Source: Phytopythium helicoides | Lineage: Eukaryota; Oomycota; Peronosporomycetes; Pythiales; Pythiaceae | Direction of reading: 5' to 3' | DNA: 64,000 nt | Assembly: GCA_024867545.1 (NCBI GenBank) | Contig: JANFNE010000020.1 | Span: 62,001 to 126,000, forward strand | Shown: piece after piece, positions 1-10,810 of the stretch | Layout: every line of letters begins with the position of its first letter | Position numbering within the stretch: the first letter of the stretch is position 1 | The notes under the pieces: generated by a model | What the model was told of the DNA's origin: nothing | Database searches by the model: none | The model's input: only the letters and a program-made list of their open reading frames with translations | Program-made: the position numbers and the translations under genes

Positions 1-18
1 CAAATCCCGCCGCTGACA
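1..18 (+). tRNA. tRNA-Leu(CAA), 3' end only, cut by window edge
   Basis: The window opens inside the T arm of a tRNA identical to the full copies. Visible are the end of the T loop, the 3' strand of the T stem, the acceptor strand CGCTGAC (11-17) and discriminator A (18). Confidence 0.93.
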
Positions 19-512
19 CGTTCTTTGCACGCCACGCTTTCTCCCATAGGCCAGTTTTTATGTCCACATCGGTACACCAACATACTCCCACCAACTACTT
101 CACACAACCACTCAACGATCGACCTCTCTCCTATCATCCGATGGAGCCGGCCATCATACAACAAGTTCTCTTTTGCGCTCGAGATACCTTTTGTGATGGA
201 GCGAAACGTGAACGGACGCTCTGCGTGGCAGCTGGCAGCTGGTAGTCACCATCACGTCATTCATGGTTGGTTGAAAAGAGACAATCTTTTTTTTTAATGT
301 TTTTTAATGTTTTTCTCTGTGAAAGCCCAAAGTGAGAATCCCGCGAGAGTGGTGTTTGGTACGTTTGTGATTGTTGTATTTTTGGATGCAATCAAAAAGG
401 AAATACGTCAGCAAGTAGACAAACAAACCACAATGGTTGGCTATCGAAAGACGAAACAAAAAGGAGAAGGAAGACCGAGAATAAAATGAGAGGAGGAGGA
501 AACGAGAATGAA

Positions 513-573
<61 letters not shown>

Positions 574-707
574 GCTTGTGATGCGAGTTGTTGTTGGTTT
601 TGGTATGAAGATAGTATCCGTGTTGTGAGTGAAGTGAGAGTTGGGTCGTGATGAAAGTATGGTTGTTGTGTATGTGTAATTTAGTGTGTGGTTAGGGTTG
701 TTTTGGC

Positions 708-789
708 GTCAGTGTGCCCGAGCGGTCTAAGGGGGTAGACTCAAGTTCTACTGTGTTCGCACTCGCGGGTTCAAATCCCGCCGCTGACA
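708..789 (+). tRNA. tRNA-Leu(CAA), array copy 1
   Basis: An 82-base class II tRNA. Acceptor GTCAGTG pairs with CGCTGAC (one T-G pair), discriminator A. D arm follows CCCGAGCGG. The anticodon stem GTAGA/TCTAC closes the loop CTCAAGT, so the anticodon is CAA and it reads the leucine codon TTG. The extra arm GTG-TTCG-CAC is typical of leucine tRNAs, and the T arm is GCGGG-TTCAAAT-CCCGC. Internal A box (TGCCCGAGCGG) and B box (GGTTCAAATCC) for RNA polymerase III are intact. A T5 run at 826-830 could be the terminator. No intron is present. Confidence 0.97.
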
Positions 790-1284
790 CGTTCTTTGCA
801 CGCCACGCTTTCTCCCATAGGCCAGTTTTTATGTCCACATCGGTACACCAACATACTCCCACCAACTACTTCACACAACCACTCAACGATCGACCTCTCT
901 CCTATCATCCGATGGAGCCGGCCATCATACAACAAGTTCTCTTTTGCGCTCGAGATACCTTTTGTGATGGAGCGAAACGTGAACGGACGCTCTGCGTGGC
1001 AGCTGGCAGCTGGTAGTCACCATCACGTCATTCATGGTTGGTTGAAAAGAGACAATCTTTTTTTTTTAATGTTTTTTAATGTTTTTCTCTGTGAAAGCCC
1101 AAAGTGAGAATCCCGCGAGAGTGGTGTTTGGTACGTTTGTGATTGTTGTATTTTTGGATGCAATCAAAAAGGAAATACGTCAGCAAGTAGACAAACAAAC
1201 CACAATGGTTGGCTATCGAAAGACGAAACAAAAAGGAGAAGGAAGACCGAGAATAAAATGAGAGGAGGAGGAAACGAGAATGAA

Positions 1285-1331
<47 letters not shown>

Positions 1332-1465
1332 GCTTGTGATGCGAGTTGTTGTTGGTTTTGGTATGAAGATAGTATCCGTGTTGTGAGTGAAGTGAGAGTT
1401 GGGTCGTGATGAAAGTATGGTTGTTGTGTATGTGTAATTTAGTGTGTGGTTAGGGTTGTTTTGGC

Positions 1466-1547
1466 GTCAGTGTGCCCGAGCGGTCTAAGGGGGTAGACTC
1501 AAGTTCTACTGTGTTCGCACTCGCGGGTTCAAATCCCGCCGCTGACA
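1466..1547 (+). tRNA. tRNA-Leu(CAA), array copy 2
   Basis: Sequence identical to the copy at 708-789, with the same downstream T5 run about 37 bases after the gene. Confidence 0.97.
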
Positions 1548-2042
1548 CGTTCTTTGCACGCCACGCTTTCTCCCATAGGCCAGTTTTTATGTCCACATCG
1601 GTACACCAACATACTCCCACCAACTACTTCACACAACCACTCAACGATCGACCTCTCTCCTATCATCCGATGGAGCCGGCCATCATACAACAAGTTCTCT
1701 TTTGCGCTCGAGATACCTTTTGTGATGGAGCGAAACGTGAACGGACGCTCTGCGTGGCAGCTGGCAGCTGGTAGTCACCATCACGTCATTCATGGTTGGT
1801 TGAAAAGAGACAATCTTTTTTTTTTAATGTTTTTTAATGTTTTTCTCTGTGAAAGCCCAAAGTGAGAATCCCGCGAGAGTGGTGTTTGGTACGTTTGTGA
1901 TTGTTGTATTTTTGGATGCAATCAAAAAGGAAATACGTCAGCAAGTAGACAAACAAACCACAATGGTTGGCTATCGAAAGACGAAACAAAAAGGAGAAGG
2001 AAGACCGAGAATAAAATGAGAGGAGGAGGAAACGAGAATGAA

Positions 2043-2089
<47 letters not shown>

Positions 2090-2223
2090 GCTTGTGATGC
2101 GAGTTGTTGTTGGTTTTGGTATGAAGATAGTATCCGTGTTGTGAGTGAAGTGAGAGTTGGGTCGTGATGAAAGTATGGTTGTTGTGTATGTGTAATTTAG
2201 TGTGTGGTTAGGGTTGTTTTGGC

Positions 2224-2305
2224 GTCAGTGTGCCCGAGCGGTCTAAGGGGGTAGACTCAAGTTCTACTGTGTTCGCACTCGCGGGTTCAAATCCCGCCGC
2301 TGACA
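2224..2305 (+). tRNA. tRNA-Leu(CAA), array copy 3
   Basis: Sequence identical to the copy at 708-789; all stems, both internal promoter boxes and the CAA anticodon are intact. Confidence 0.97.
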
Positions 2306-2800
2306 CGTTCTTTGCACGCCACGCTTTCTCCCATAGGCCAGTTTTTATGTCCACATCGGTACACCAACATACTCCCACCAACTACTTCACACAACCACTC
2401 AACGATCGACCTCTCTCCTATCATCCGATGGAGCCGGCCATCATACAACAAGTTCTCTTTTGCGCTCGAGATACCTTTTGTGATGGAGCGAAACGTGAAC
2501 GGACGCTCTGCGTGGCAGCTGGCAGCTGGTAGTCACCATCACGTCATTCATGGTTGGTTGAAAAGAGACAATCTTTTTTTTTTAATGTTTTTTAATGTTT
2601 TTCTCTGTGAAAGCCCAAAGTGAGAATCCCGCGAGAGTGGTGTTTGGTACGTTTGTGATTGTTGTATTTTTGGATGCAATCAAAAAGGAAATACGTCAGC
2701 AAGTAGACAAACAAACCACAATGGTTGGCTATCGAAAGACGAAACAAAAAGGAGAAGGAAGACCGAGAATAAAATGAGAGGAGGAGGAAACGAGAATGAA

Positions 2801-2861
<61 letters not shown>

Positions 2862-2995
2862 GCTTGTGATGCGAGTTGTTGTTGGTTTTGGTATGAAGAT
2901 AGTATCCGTGTTGTGAGTGAAGTGAGAGTTGGGTCGTGATGAAAGTATGGTTGTTGTGTATGTGTAATTTAGTGTGTGGTTAGGGTTGTTTTGGC

Positions 2996-3077
2996 GTCAG
3001 TGTGCCCGAGCGGTCTAAGGGGGTAGACTCAAGTTCTACTGTGTTCGCACTCGCGGGTTCAAATCCCGCCGCTGACA
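2996..3077 (+). tRNA. tRNA-Leu(CAA), array copy 4
   Basis: Sequence identical to the copy at 708-789. It follows one of the units with a long GA tract (about 27 repeats). Confidence 0.97.
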
Positions 3078-3571
3078 CGTTCTTTGCACGCCACGCTTTC
3101 TCCCATAGGCCAGTTTTTATGTCCACATCGGTACACCAACATACTCCCACCAACTACTTCACACAACCACTCAACGATCGACCTCTCTCCTATCATCCGA
3201 TGGAGCCGGCCATCATACAACAAGTTCTCTTTTGCGCTCGAGATACCTTTTGTGATGGAGCGAAACGTGAACGGACGCTCTGCGTGGCAGCTGGCAGCTG
3301 GTAGTCACCATCACGTCATTCATGGTTGGTTGAAAAGAGACAATCTTTTTTTTTAATGTTTTTTAATGTTTTTCTCTGTGAAAGCCCAAAGTGAGAATCC
3401 CGCGAGAGTGGTGTTTGGTACGTTTGTGATTGTTGTATTTTTGGATGCAATCAAAAAGGAAATACGTCAGCAAGTAGACAAACAAACCACAATGGTTGGC
3501 TATCGAAAGACGAAACAAAAAGGAGAAGGAAGACCGAGAATAAAATGAGAGGAGGAGGAAACGAGAATGAA

Positions 3572-3620
<49 letters not shown>

Positions 3621-3754
3621 GCTTGTGATGCGAGTTGTTGTTGGTTTTGGTATGAAGATAGTATCCGTGTTGTGAGTGAAGTGAGAGTTGGGTCGTGATG
3701 AAAGTATGGTTGTTGTGTATGTGTAATTTAGTGTGTGGTTAGGGTTGTTTTGGC

Positions 3755-3836
3755 GTCAGTGTGCCCGAGCGGTCTAAGGGGGTAGACTCAAGTTCTACTG
3801 TGTTCGCACTCGCGGGTTCAAATCCCGCCGCTGACA
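3755..3836 (+). tRNA. tRNA-Leu(CAA), array copy 5
   Basis: Sequence identical to the copy at 708-789; intact in all arms. Confidence 0.97.
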
Positions 3837-4331
3837 CGTTCTTTGCACGCCACGCTTTCTCCCATAGGCCAGTTTTTATGTCCACATCGGTACACCAACA
3901 TACTCCCACCAACTACTTCACACAACCACTCAACGATCGACCTCTCTCCTATCATCCGATGGAGCCGGCCATCATACAACAAGTTCTCTTTTGCGCTCGA
4001 GATACCTTTTGTGATGGAGCGAAACGTGAACGGACGCTCTGCGTGGCAGCTGGCAGCTGGTAGTCACCATCACGTCATTCATGGTTGGTTGAAAAGAGAC
4101 AATCTTTTTTTTTTAATGTTTTTTAATGTTTTTCTCTGTGAAAGCCCAAAGTGAGAATCCCGCGAGAGTGGTGTTTGGTACGTTTGTGATTGTTGTATTT
4201 TTGGATGCAATCAAAAAGGAAATACGTCAGCAAGTAGACAAACAAACCACAATGGTTGGCTATCGAAAGACGAAACAAAAAGGAGAAGGAAGACCGAGAA
4301 TAAAATGAGAGGAGGAGGAAACGAGAATGAA

Positions 4332-4392
<61 letters not shown>

Positions 4393-4526
4393 GCTTGTGA
4401 TGCGAGTTGTTGTTGGTTTTGGTATGAAGATAGTATCCGTGTTGTGAGTGAAGTGAGAGTTGGGTCGTGATGAAAGTATGGTTGTTGTGTATGTGTAATT
4501 TAGTGTGTGGTTAGGGTTGTTTTGGC

Positions 4527-4608
4527 GTCAGTGTGCCCGAGCGGTCTAAGGGGGTAGACTCAAGTTCTACTGTGTTCGCACTCGCGGGTTCAAATCCCGC
4601 CGCTGACA
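4527..4608 (+). tRNA. tRNA-Leu(CAA), array copy 6
   Basis: Sequence identical to the copy at 708-789; intact in all arms. Confidence 0.97.
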
Positions 4609-5104
4609 CGTTCTTTGCACGCCACGCTTTCTCCCATAGGCCAGTTTTTATGTCCACATCGGTACACCAACATACTCCCACCAACTACTTCACACAACCA
4701 CTCAACGATCGACCTCTCTCCTATCATCCGATGGAGCCGGCCATCATACAACAAGTTCTCTTTTGCGCTCGAGATACCTTTTGTGATGGAGCGAAACGTG
4801 AACGGACGCTCTGCGTGGCAGCTGGCAGCTGGTAGTCACCATCACGTCATTCATGGTTGGTTGAAAAGAGACAATCTTTTTTTTTTTAATGTTTTTTAAT
4901 GTTTTTCTCTGTGAAAGCCCAAAGTGAGAATCCCGCGAGAGTGGTGTTTGGTACGTTTGTGATTGTTGTATTTTTGGATGCAATCAAAAAGGAAATACGT
5001 CAGCAAGTAGACAAACAAACCACAATGGTTGGCTATCGAAAGACGAAACAAAAAGGAGAAGGAAGACCGAGAATAAAATGAGAGGAGGAGGAAACGAGAA
5101 TGAA

Positions 5105-5153
<49 letters not shown>

Positions 5154-5287
5154 GCTTGTGATGCGAGTTGTTGTTGGTTTTGGTATGAAGATAGTATCCG
5201 TGTTGTGAGTGAAGTGAGAGTTGGGTCGTGATGAAAGTATGGTTGTTGTGTATGTGTAATTTAGTGTGTGGTTAGGGTTGTTTTGGC

Positions 5288-5369
5288 GTCAGTGTGCCCG
5301 AGCGGTCTAAGGGGGTAGACTCAAGTTCTACTGTGTTCGCACTCGCGGGTTCAAATCCCGCCGCTGACA
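5288..5369 (+). tRNA. tRNA-Leu(CAA), array copy 7
   Basis: Sequence identical to the copy at 708-789; intact in all arms. Confidence 0.97.
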
Positions 5370-5865
5370 CGTTCTTTGCACGCCACGCTTTCTCCCATAG
5401 GCCAGTTTTTATGTCCACATCGGTACACCAACATACTCCCACCAACTACTTCACACAACCACTCAACGATCGACCTCTCTCCTATCATCCGATGGAGCCG
5501 GCCATCATACAACAAGTTCTCTTTTGCGCTCGAGATACCTTTTGTGATGGAGCGAAACGTGAACGGACGCTCTGCGTGGCAGCTGGCAGCTGGTAGTCAC
5601 CATCACGTCATTCATGGTTGGTTGAAAAGAGACAATCTTTTTTTTTTTAATGTTTTTTAATGTTTTTCTCTGTGAAAGCCCAAAGTGAGAATCCCGCGAG
5701 AGTGGTGTTTGGTACGTTTGTGATTGTTGTATTTTTGGATGCAATCAAAAAGGAAATACGTCAGCAAGTAGACAAACAAACCACAATGGTTGGCTATCGA
5801 AAGACGAAACAAAAAGGAGAAGGAAGACCGAGAATAAAATGAGAGGAGGAGGAAACGAGAATGAA

Positions 5866-5908
<43 letters not shown>

Positions 5909-6042
5909 GCTTGTGATGCGAGTTGTTGTTGGTTTTGGTATGAAGATAGTATCCGTGTTGTGAGTGAAGTGAGAGTTGGGTCGTGATGAAAGTATGGTTG
6001 TTGTGTATGTGTAATTTAGTGTGTGGTTAGGGTTGTTTTGGC

Positions 6043-6124
6043 GTCAGTGTGCCCGAGCGGTCTAAGGGGGTAGACTCAAGTTCTACTGTGTTCGCACTCG
6101 CGGGTTCAAATCCCGCCGCTGACA
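6043..6124 (+). tRNA. tRNA-Leu(CAA), array copy 8 (last intact)
   Basis: Sequence identical to the copy at 708-789. It is the last intact tRNA; its own spacer and a GA tract of about 22 repeats follow before the array breaks off at 6807. Confidence 0.97.
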
Positions 6125-6621
6125 CGTTCTTTGCACGCCACGCTTTCTCCCATAGGCCAGTTTTTATGTCCACATCGGTACACCAACATACTCCCACCAA
6201 CTACTTCACACAACCACTCAACGATCGACCTCTCTCCTATCATCCGATGGAGCCGGCCATCATACAACAAGTTCTCTTTTGCGCTCGAGATACCTTTTGT
6301 GATGGAGCGAAACGTGAACGGACGCTCTGCGTGGCAGCTGGCAGCTGGTAGTCACCATCACGTCATTCATGGTTGGTTGAAAAGAGACAATCTTTTTTTT
6401 TTTTAATGTTTTTTAATGTTTTTCTCTGTGAAAGCCCAAAGTGAGAATCCCGCGAGAGTGGTGTTTGGTACGTTTGTGATTGTTGTATTTTTGGATGCAA
6501 TCAAAAAGGAAATACGTCAGCAAGTAGACAAACAAACCACAATGGTTGGCTATCGAAAGACGAAACAAAAAGGAGAAGGAAGACCGAGAATAAAATGAGA
6601 GGAGGAGGAAACGAGAATGAA

Positions 6622-6672
<51 letters not shown>

Positions 6673-6806
6673 GCTTGTGATGCGAGTTGTTGTTGGTTTT
6701 GGTATGAAGATAGTATCCGTGTTGTGAGTGAAGTGAGAGTTGGGTCGTGATGAAAGTATGGTTGTTGTGTATGTGTAATTTAGTGTGTGGTTAGGGTTGT
6801 TTTGGC

Positions 6807-6831
6807 GTCGTTGTGTATGAGTGGTCTGAGC
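6807..6831 (+). pseudogene. Degenerate 5' end of a tRNA-Leu copy at the array edge
   Basis: Where a ninth tRNA should begin, the first ~25 bases still match the tRNA 5' half at about 18 of 25 positions (GTC..TGTG...GAG.GGTCT.AG). The anticodon, extra and T arms are unrecognisable and the B box is gone. It looks like the decayed edge repeat of the array. Confidence 0.6.
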
Positions 6832-6924
6832 CTGTTCTTAGCCAAGCACATGCAGGGTCGTGCTTAGAGCTGTGTGCAAATACCTTATAATATATATAAT
6901 TTCAACGCGGTTTTACCGTTGCGT

Positions 6925-7500
6925 GTGTATGCATTATCACCAACGACGAAGTATGGTGGTGGGCTTGATTCTAGTGCTTCACTATGACGCCAATGGCGGA
7001 AAGCTGCAGCATCGTTTCTTACTCCTGGTGAGTTTTTCACGTACAGCCACGAACCGAGAGCAATGATCAACGCGGGCTTGGACGTTGATACCGTACCGAT
7101 GATAATGTCCCGAAAAGAAATATGTTGTTTGGCCTCATTCAACAGGCAAAGGAGCTTTGATTGGACACAGACACCCGTCCACGGTCCCTATCCACCGTGC
7201 TATCACTCCTTCCGTGCTAATTGACTGAATCCCGAGTGCTCCTCGCTGTTGCTCAGCATTTTCGGTAAATTCAAAATCAAGTTCGGCACAGAATGGCCTT
7301 TATGAGTTTTCTTGTGACAGTGAAACACCAGTGATAACACGGATATGGTGATAACTTCCGCCTGAGAGCCAGCTGCTGCAAGCTTGAAGCACCCCTGCAG
7401 GCGATAGTGGCTCTCGGCCGGATGAGCTGTACATCAACTGTTTTCTGTTTGCCACCAGTGCTGGAGCAATAAGCTGACGGAACTTTTCAAAACAGTGGTA
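6925..7500 (-). pseudogene. Harbinger/PIF-type (DDE_Tnp_4) transposase relic
   Basis: Read on the minus strand in shifting frames, this keeps the landmarks of a DDE_Tnp_4 transposase in the right order: an N-terminal helical part with LLACSSWLSGGS-like sequence (about 7380-7480), IGTVDG (about 7150-7200) for the first catalytic Asp, GHYHRYGINVQAR (about 7075-7115), a PGVRNDAAAFR stretch with the second Asp (about 7000-7030) and YFVVGDNAYT (about 6930-6950). At least one stop and one frame change separate the blocks, so it cannot encode a working enzyme. No terminal inverted repeats or target-site duplication were identified. The family assignment rests on motif order only; it is an old, immobile insertion. 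Confidence 0.75.
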
Positions 7501-8222
7501 GCTTATTCTGTGATATATTGCGAACGCACCCTCGTTCAGGAGAAGACCTGCATGTTTGTTCCAATCAATTCGGTCATGTACAGAGTCTTCATTCCTCTTT
7601 GGTTATTTCTTGCACAATATAACGCATTTTACAGCTTTTAGAGCCAGCATCACTACAGCAGCGTCATTATCATCCTTATAATCGTTTTAGTGAGCATACT
7701 CATCGATGCCGATTCCATTGCCATAGCATCTTGCAGTACCCTCCATGCCTCAATCTTCACTGTAAGTGCTACCCATTGATTCTAATTCTTTGTCCAAGCA
7801 ACGCATGCTACCTTTGGCGTCAAATCTTTCACCGAGGGTTTCGTAACGGTACATTTCGTCGACACTGTAGCGATTCATTTTTCCATGAAATGGTTCTTCG
7901 TCTTTTCAAGCCCTTCGGCATATTGGTCTCGCACCCGACAAAGCTGCCCCCAACAACAACTAGGAGCACTATGGAGAACGAACACAGCCATGTGTCAAAA
8001 ACACAGAAATAATCGTATTGTGATATCCCATCCACCACTTGAGTCCAAGGAGCCGCCAGCTGCTGGTACATTGCTCTCCTCATAACCCAGCCTACGCTCG
8101 CCGCCTGAACTGGGCTCGTAGAAAGACCTGCAGTATATGCAGCTGAGGAACCAACACACACGTGGACAACTTCGACTACTGTACCGGCACGCGGAGGTGG
8201 TGGGGACGGGCGGCGGTGGCCT
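7501..8222. other. Gene-poor stretch, nothing recognised
   Basis: Short overlapping ORFs occur on both strands but none shows a known domain, splice continuity or sustained coding character. Part of it may belong to the adjacent transposase relic. Confidence 0.5.
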
Positions 8223-8259
8223 GTCGCTGCAAAACTTTATTAATGAGTTTTGCAGCGAC
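8223..8259. other. Perfect 14-bp inverted repeat (hairpin)
   Basis: GTCGCTGCAAAACT at 8223-8236 is exactly complementary to AGTTTTGCAGCGAC at 8246-8259 across a 9-base AT-rich loop (TTATTAATG). A G-rich GGGGTGG-type tract follows at about 8277-8312. It could be a joined pair of terminal inverted repeats of a small transposon, a regulatory palindrome or a cruciform. Confidence 0.8.
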
Positions 8260-10140
8260 TCGATAATAGAGAGCAGTGGAGGGGTGGGAGGTGGAGGGGT
8301 GGAAGGTGGTGTGGCTAGCGAGCTTGCCACCGCGGAACACAGCTCGGAGTTTTTGTATTGAATGCGATGAAGAGAATTGCTCAGGGGATTGGAAAGTAGA
8401 ATATGCGTCGCGAGAGTGTTGGTTCCTTCATTTTAGCGACTATTCTGTTGATCAGCCTATTCAGCCTTCCAGAAAATTTGAAGATATGATTTGTGATGGT
8501 GATAATGTGTCTGTTGGGAGTTTTTTTTTTCCAAAGGGTCACTTCGAGCAAGGGATCCAAACAATCGAACAATTAAAATCTGCTGGGAGGTCCCGGAAGC
8601 AAATGACTTTAATAAATCATGTACTGTTCCGCATCTTTGAAGGTGATGTACGTTACGAAATACCAAAACGGGGCAGACGAATGCCAAGAAAATTGAGCGA
8701 ATTGCTGCGTTACGTGCTTACGATGTGAAGCACAGCAAAAACAGCCAGAAGGAAACCAGAACCACAGCGAATTCACGTTTAAAGCATGGTATATTTCGGC
8801 TGCCGACAAATCTGTTTTCAGACCGATCTTGCGATCGATATTCTGAAATTGGAAATCAATCAACCCGTTTTCAACTTGATGCAAATAACGTGTCTCGAAA
8901 TGCCGAATGTTGGGGGTGACTTCGCTGAAGCATTTACATCACCAACATTAGCTGTAGGAGGTGTTGCTGATGACTCTAGGGGGATTCCTCCTAGGGAGTG
9001 ACCATTGAACTCAAACAGAGGTATCAGTGGGTGGGTTTATAAGGTGCCGGCCTATGTAGAAACCGATTCAGATCCGTAGGTTCAAAAAGTATCCCTCTAT
9101 CTGTGGAGCGGCTATCATAAAGAATCAGAGGTGGGAAAACTAGTAGACAGCTAATACAGACTTATCCTTCTCTCTCAACTGCACACGTCAAGCTCATCTG
9201 GGATTAGTCTGGGGAGGTCATCACGCGTGCTTTCCCGTCAACCCCAGCTCGATGACGTACGTGCTCGCGCTCACAACACATACGCGTGTATATTGATTCC
9301 ATATTCTCACCCCTCCTAGACGGTCGCTTTAGCTTGTGGCGATACATCTGGTGGGATAGCCGACTCCATATTGTAAGAAGAAGAAGAAGAGGAGGCCAAG
9401 AGAGTAGGCTTGGAATGCTTACAATAACTCCGGTATCCTTCAACTTGACGCGAGGCACAAATCTCCCGCGCATTTCAAGTATCATTGCCGGTGCTGCACG
9501 TCTTCTCAAGCGAGGTAGAAATCAGCACAGCACAGCTGCTCTCGGTGTTCGCTCATCGCTGGCTGCATGTACGTCAGAGAGCGTGTGATCCTCGACCAGC
9601 TACAAGACCCAGCAAGTAACTCTCGAGTCGTTCTTGCCGGCAAGTTACCGACGGCGACATCCATATTTCACGGCAGACACGGACATGTCGAACGAGATTC
9701 GAGCTTGTTGCGAGAATTCTTCACAACAAGGCTGGTGAGTGATCATTGCGGCACTCGATGCTGCAGCCAATCTCGGTTATTCGTAGGCAACAATACACCA
9801 AAGAGGAGTGACAAGCAGATGAAGTAGCCCAAAGCGGGTGGTGATTACGACCGGCGGTTACTGTTACGCGTATATAGTTGCTATCCCTGTTCGCCCACTT
9901 GATCTAGGTCAAATGCAGAGTAGGCTAGGTCTCCAACCAACGTGTGCTTGTTTTTCCCCCCACCCTCGACTAGCCAACCGTCCGCTAGTCGTGCTCACAC
10001 TGCCTCAATCTCCACGTGCTCCACGGTCAAGGTGACCAACGACCACTGCCACTTGTTTGTTGGGGACAAAGCTTTCCTCAACAGGAAGTTCCTGGGCAAG
10101 CACAGTACGTCTCCCCACCACTTATCCGCTTTACCTACTA
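8260..10140. other. Gene-poor stretch, nothing recognised
   Basis: An ORF at 8276-8728 (+) and the frame after it show a weakly protein-like tract rich in Arg/Lys near 8640-8730, but I recognise no domain; it could be another transposon remnant. The remainder to 10140 holds only short unsupported ORFs. Confidence 0.45.
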
Positions 10141-10280
10141 CCGCTTATACGCTCGGTGACAGGCTCCCACAATCGGGGCACGTCACCGACCGCTATCCGC
10201 TTTCCACAACCGCTTGTCCGCTTGCCGCAACCGCTTATCCGCTTGGTGGCAGACTCCCACAAGTGGGGTACACCACGCCG
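10141..10280 (+). repeat. Two imperfect direct copies, 90-base period
   Basis: CCGCTTATACGCTCGGTG at 10141 and CCGCTTATCCGCTTGGTG at 10231 start two similar ~50-base segments that continue through CTCCCACAA and GGGG. Between them lie further CCGCTT(A/G)TCCGCTT motifs. Looks like a degenerate minisatellite. Confidence 0.65.
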
Positions 10281-10294
10281 ACGAGAGTCCCCAA

Positions 10295-10810
10295 TCACTG
10301 ACCACGCCGAACGTGATCGTCCGCCGCGGGGTCGGTCTGGGTACCCCGGTCCTTTGTCCGCTTCCGTTTCCGCTTCCGCTTGTCCACTCCCACCTCGCCC
10401 GCTTGTGCGCTAGCCGGCCGATGGTGAACTGACCCTCCGTCCTCGCCGCCCGCTTTAACCAGCTCGCCGCCTGTAGCGCTGCCTTGAGGAGCAGCGAACC
10501 CACGGCTCCCGCTGGCGCCAGGGGCGCTCCTCTCGCCCACGGTGCCCGACGCTCCCTCACCCGTCTCTTCGCCGCTGTCGATTTCCACCGGCTCGTCTGC
10601 CGATTGTCCTCGGTCGTCCTCGTCCTCCGGGCCGTCCGCATCCGAGATCACCACGACCTCGCGACCATCCGCGTCTTCCACCACTCGCCACCGGACGCCA
10701 GATCCCTTACTGTGTGATTGACAAGTCTCAACGAGTGTCTGCTGCACGTGGTAGTGTTCGTCTAATTGGTGCATCTCCACACACAAAAAAGCGCGATGTA
10801 TGTCCCTCAT
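10295..10810 (-). CDS. Unidentified acidic-then-basic protein, 171 codons
   Basis: An uninterrupted minus-strand frame. Its N-terminal third includes a RWRVVEDADGREVVVISDADG tract (counted as two short motifs, RWRVVEDADGRE and VVVISDADG), followed by a long Asp/Glu-, Gly- and Ser-rich stretch and a very basic KRKRKRKR segment before the end. I do not recognise a domain. The neighbourhood is repeat-rich with a transposase relic, so a retroelement structural (gag-like) fragment is possible; the same frame stays open for some codons upstream of the first ATG. It could also be a chance ORF in GC-rich DNA. Confidence 0.3.
   Translation of the reverse strand: MRDIHRAFLCVEMHQLDEHYHVQQTLVETCQSHSKGSGVRWRVVEDADGREVVVISDADGPEDEDDRGQSADEPVEIDSGEETGEGASGTVGERSAPGASGSRGFAAPQGSATGGELVKAGGEDGGSVHHRPASAQAGEVGVDKRKRKRKRTKDRGTQTDPAADDHVRRGQ

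Larger units (their letters stand above)
1..6808 (+). repeat. Tandem array of ~760-base units, each with one tRNA-Leu(CAA) gene
   Basis: Near-identical units lie head to tail. Measured from tRNA start to tRNA start they begin at 708, 1466, 2224, 2996, 3755, 4527, 5288 and 6043, giving lengths of 758, 758, 772, 759, 772, 761 and 755. A partial unit occupies 1-707 and the array continues beyond the left edge. Length differences sit almost entirely in a (GA)n tract, with about 27, 20, 20, 27, 21, 27, 21, 18 and 22 GA pairs in successive units, and in a T run of roughly 8-10 before AATGTTTTTTAATG. The rest of each unit is a T/G-rich spacer with no convincing protein gene; short ORFs of 60-103 codons recur only because the unit recurs. 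The last unit ends in a degenerate tRNA start at 6807. Confidence 0.97.

Noticed and set aside
690..700. TTAGGG telomere-like motif in each spacer
   Set aside because: Only one copy per unit (GGTTAGGGTT), not tandem, so not telomeric repeat DNA.
25..6598. Repeated ORFs of 60-103 codons in every array unit
   Set aside because: They overlap the tRNA gene or spacer, often start at GTG, lack domains, and repeat only because the unit repeats.
1..6808. CRISPR-like array
   Set aside because: Units are ~760 bases, direct and nearly identical throughout; no short repeats with unique spacers.
10183..10641. 152-codon minus-strand ORF
   Set aside because: Overlaps the better acidic/basic frame at 10295-10810 in another frame; Arg-rich, no domain.
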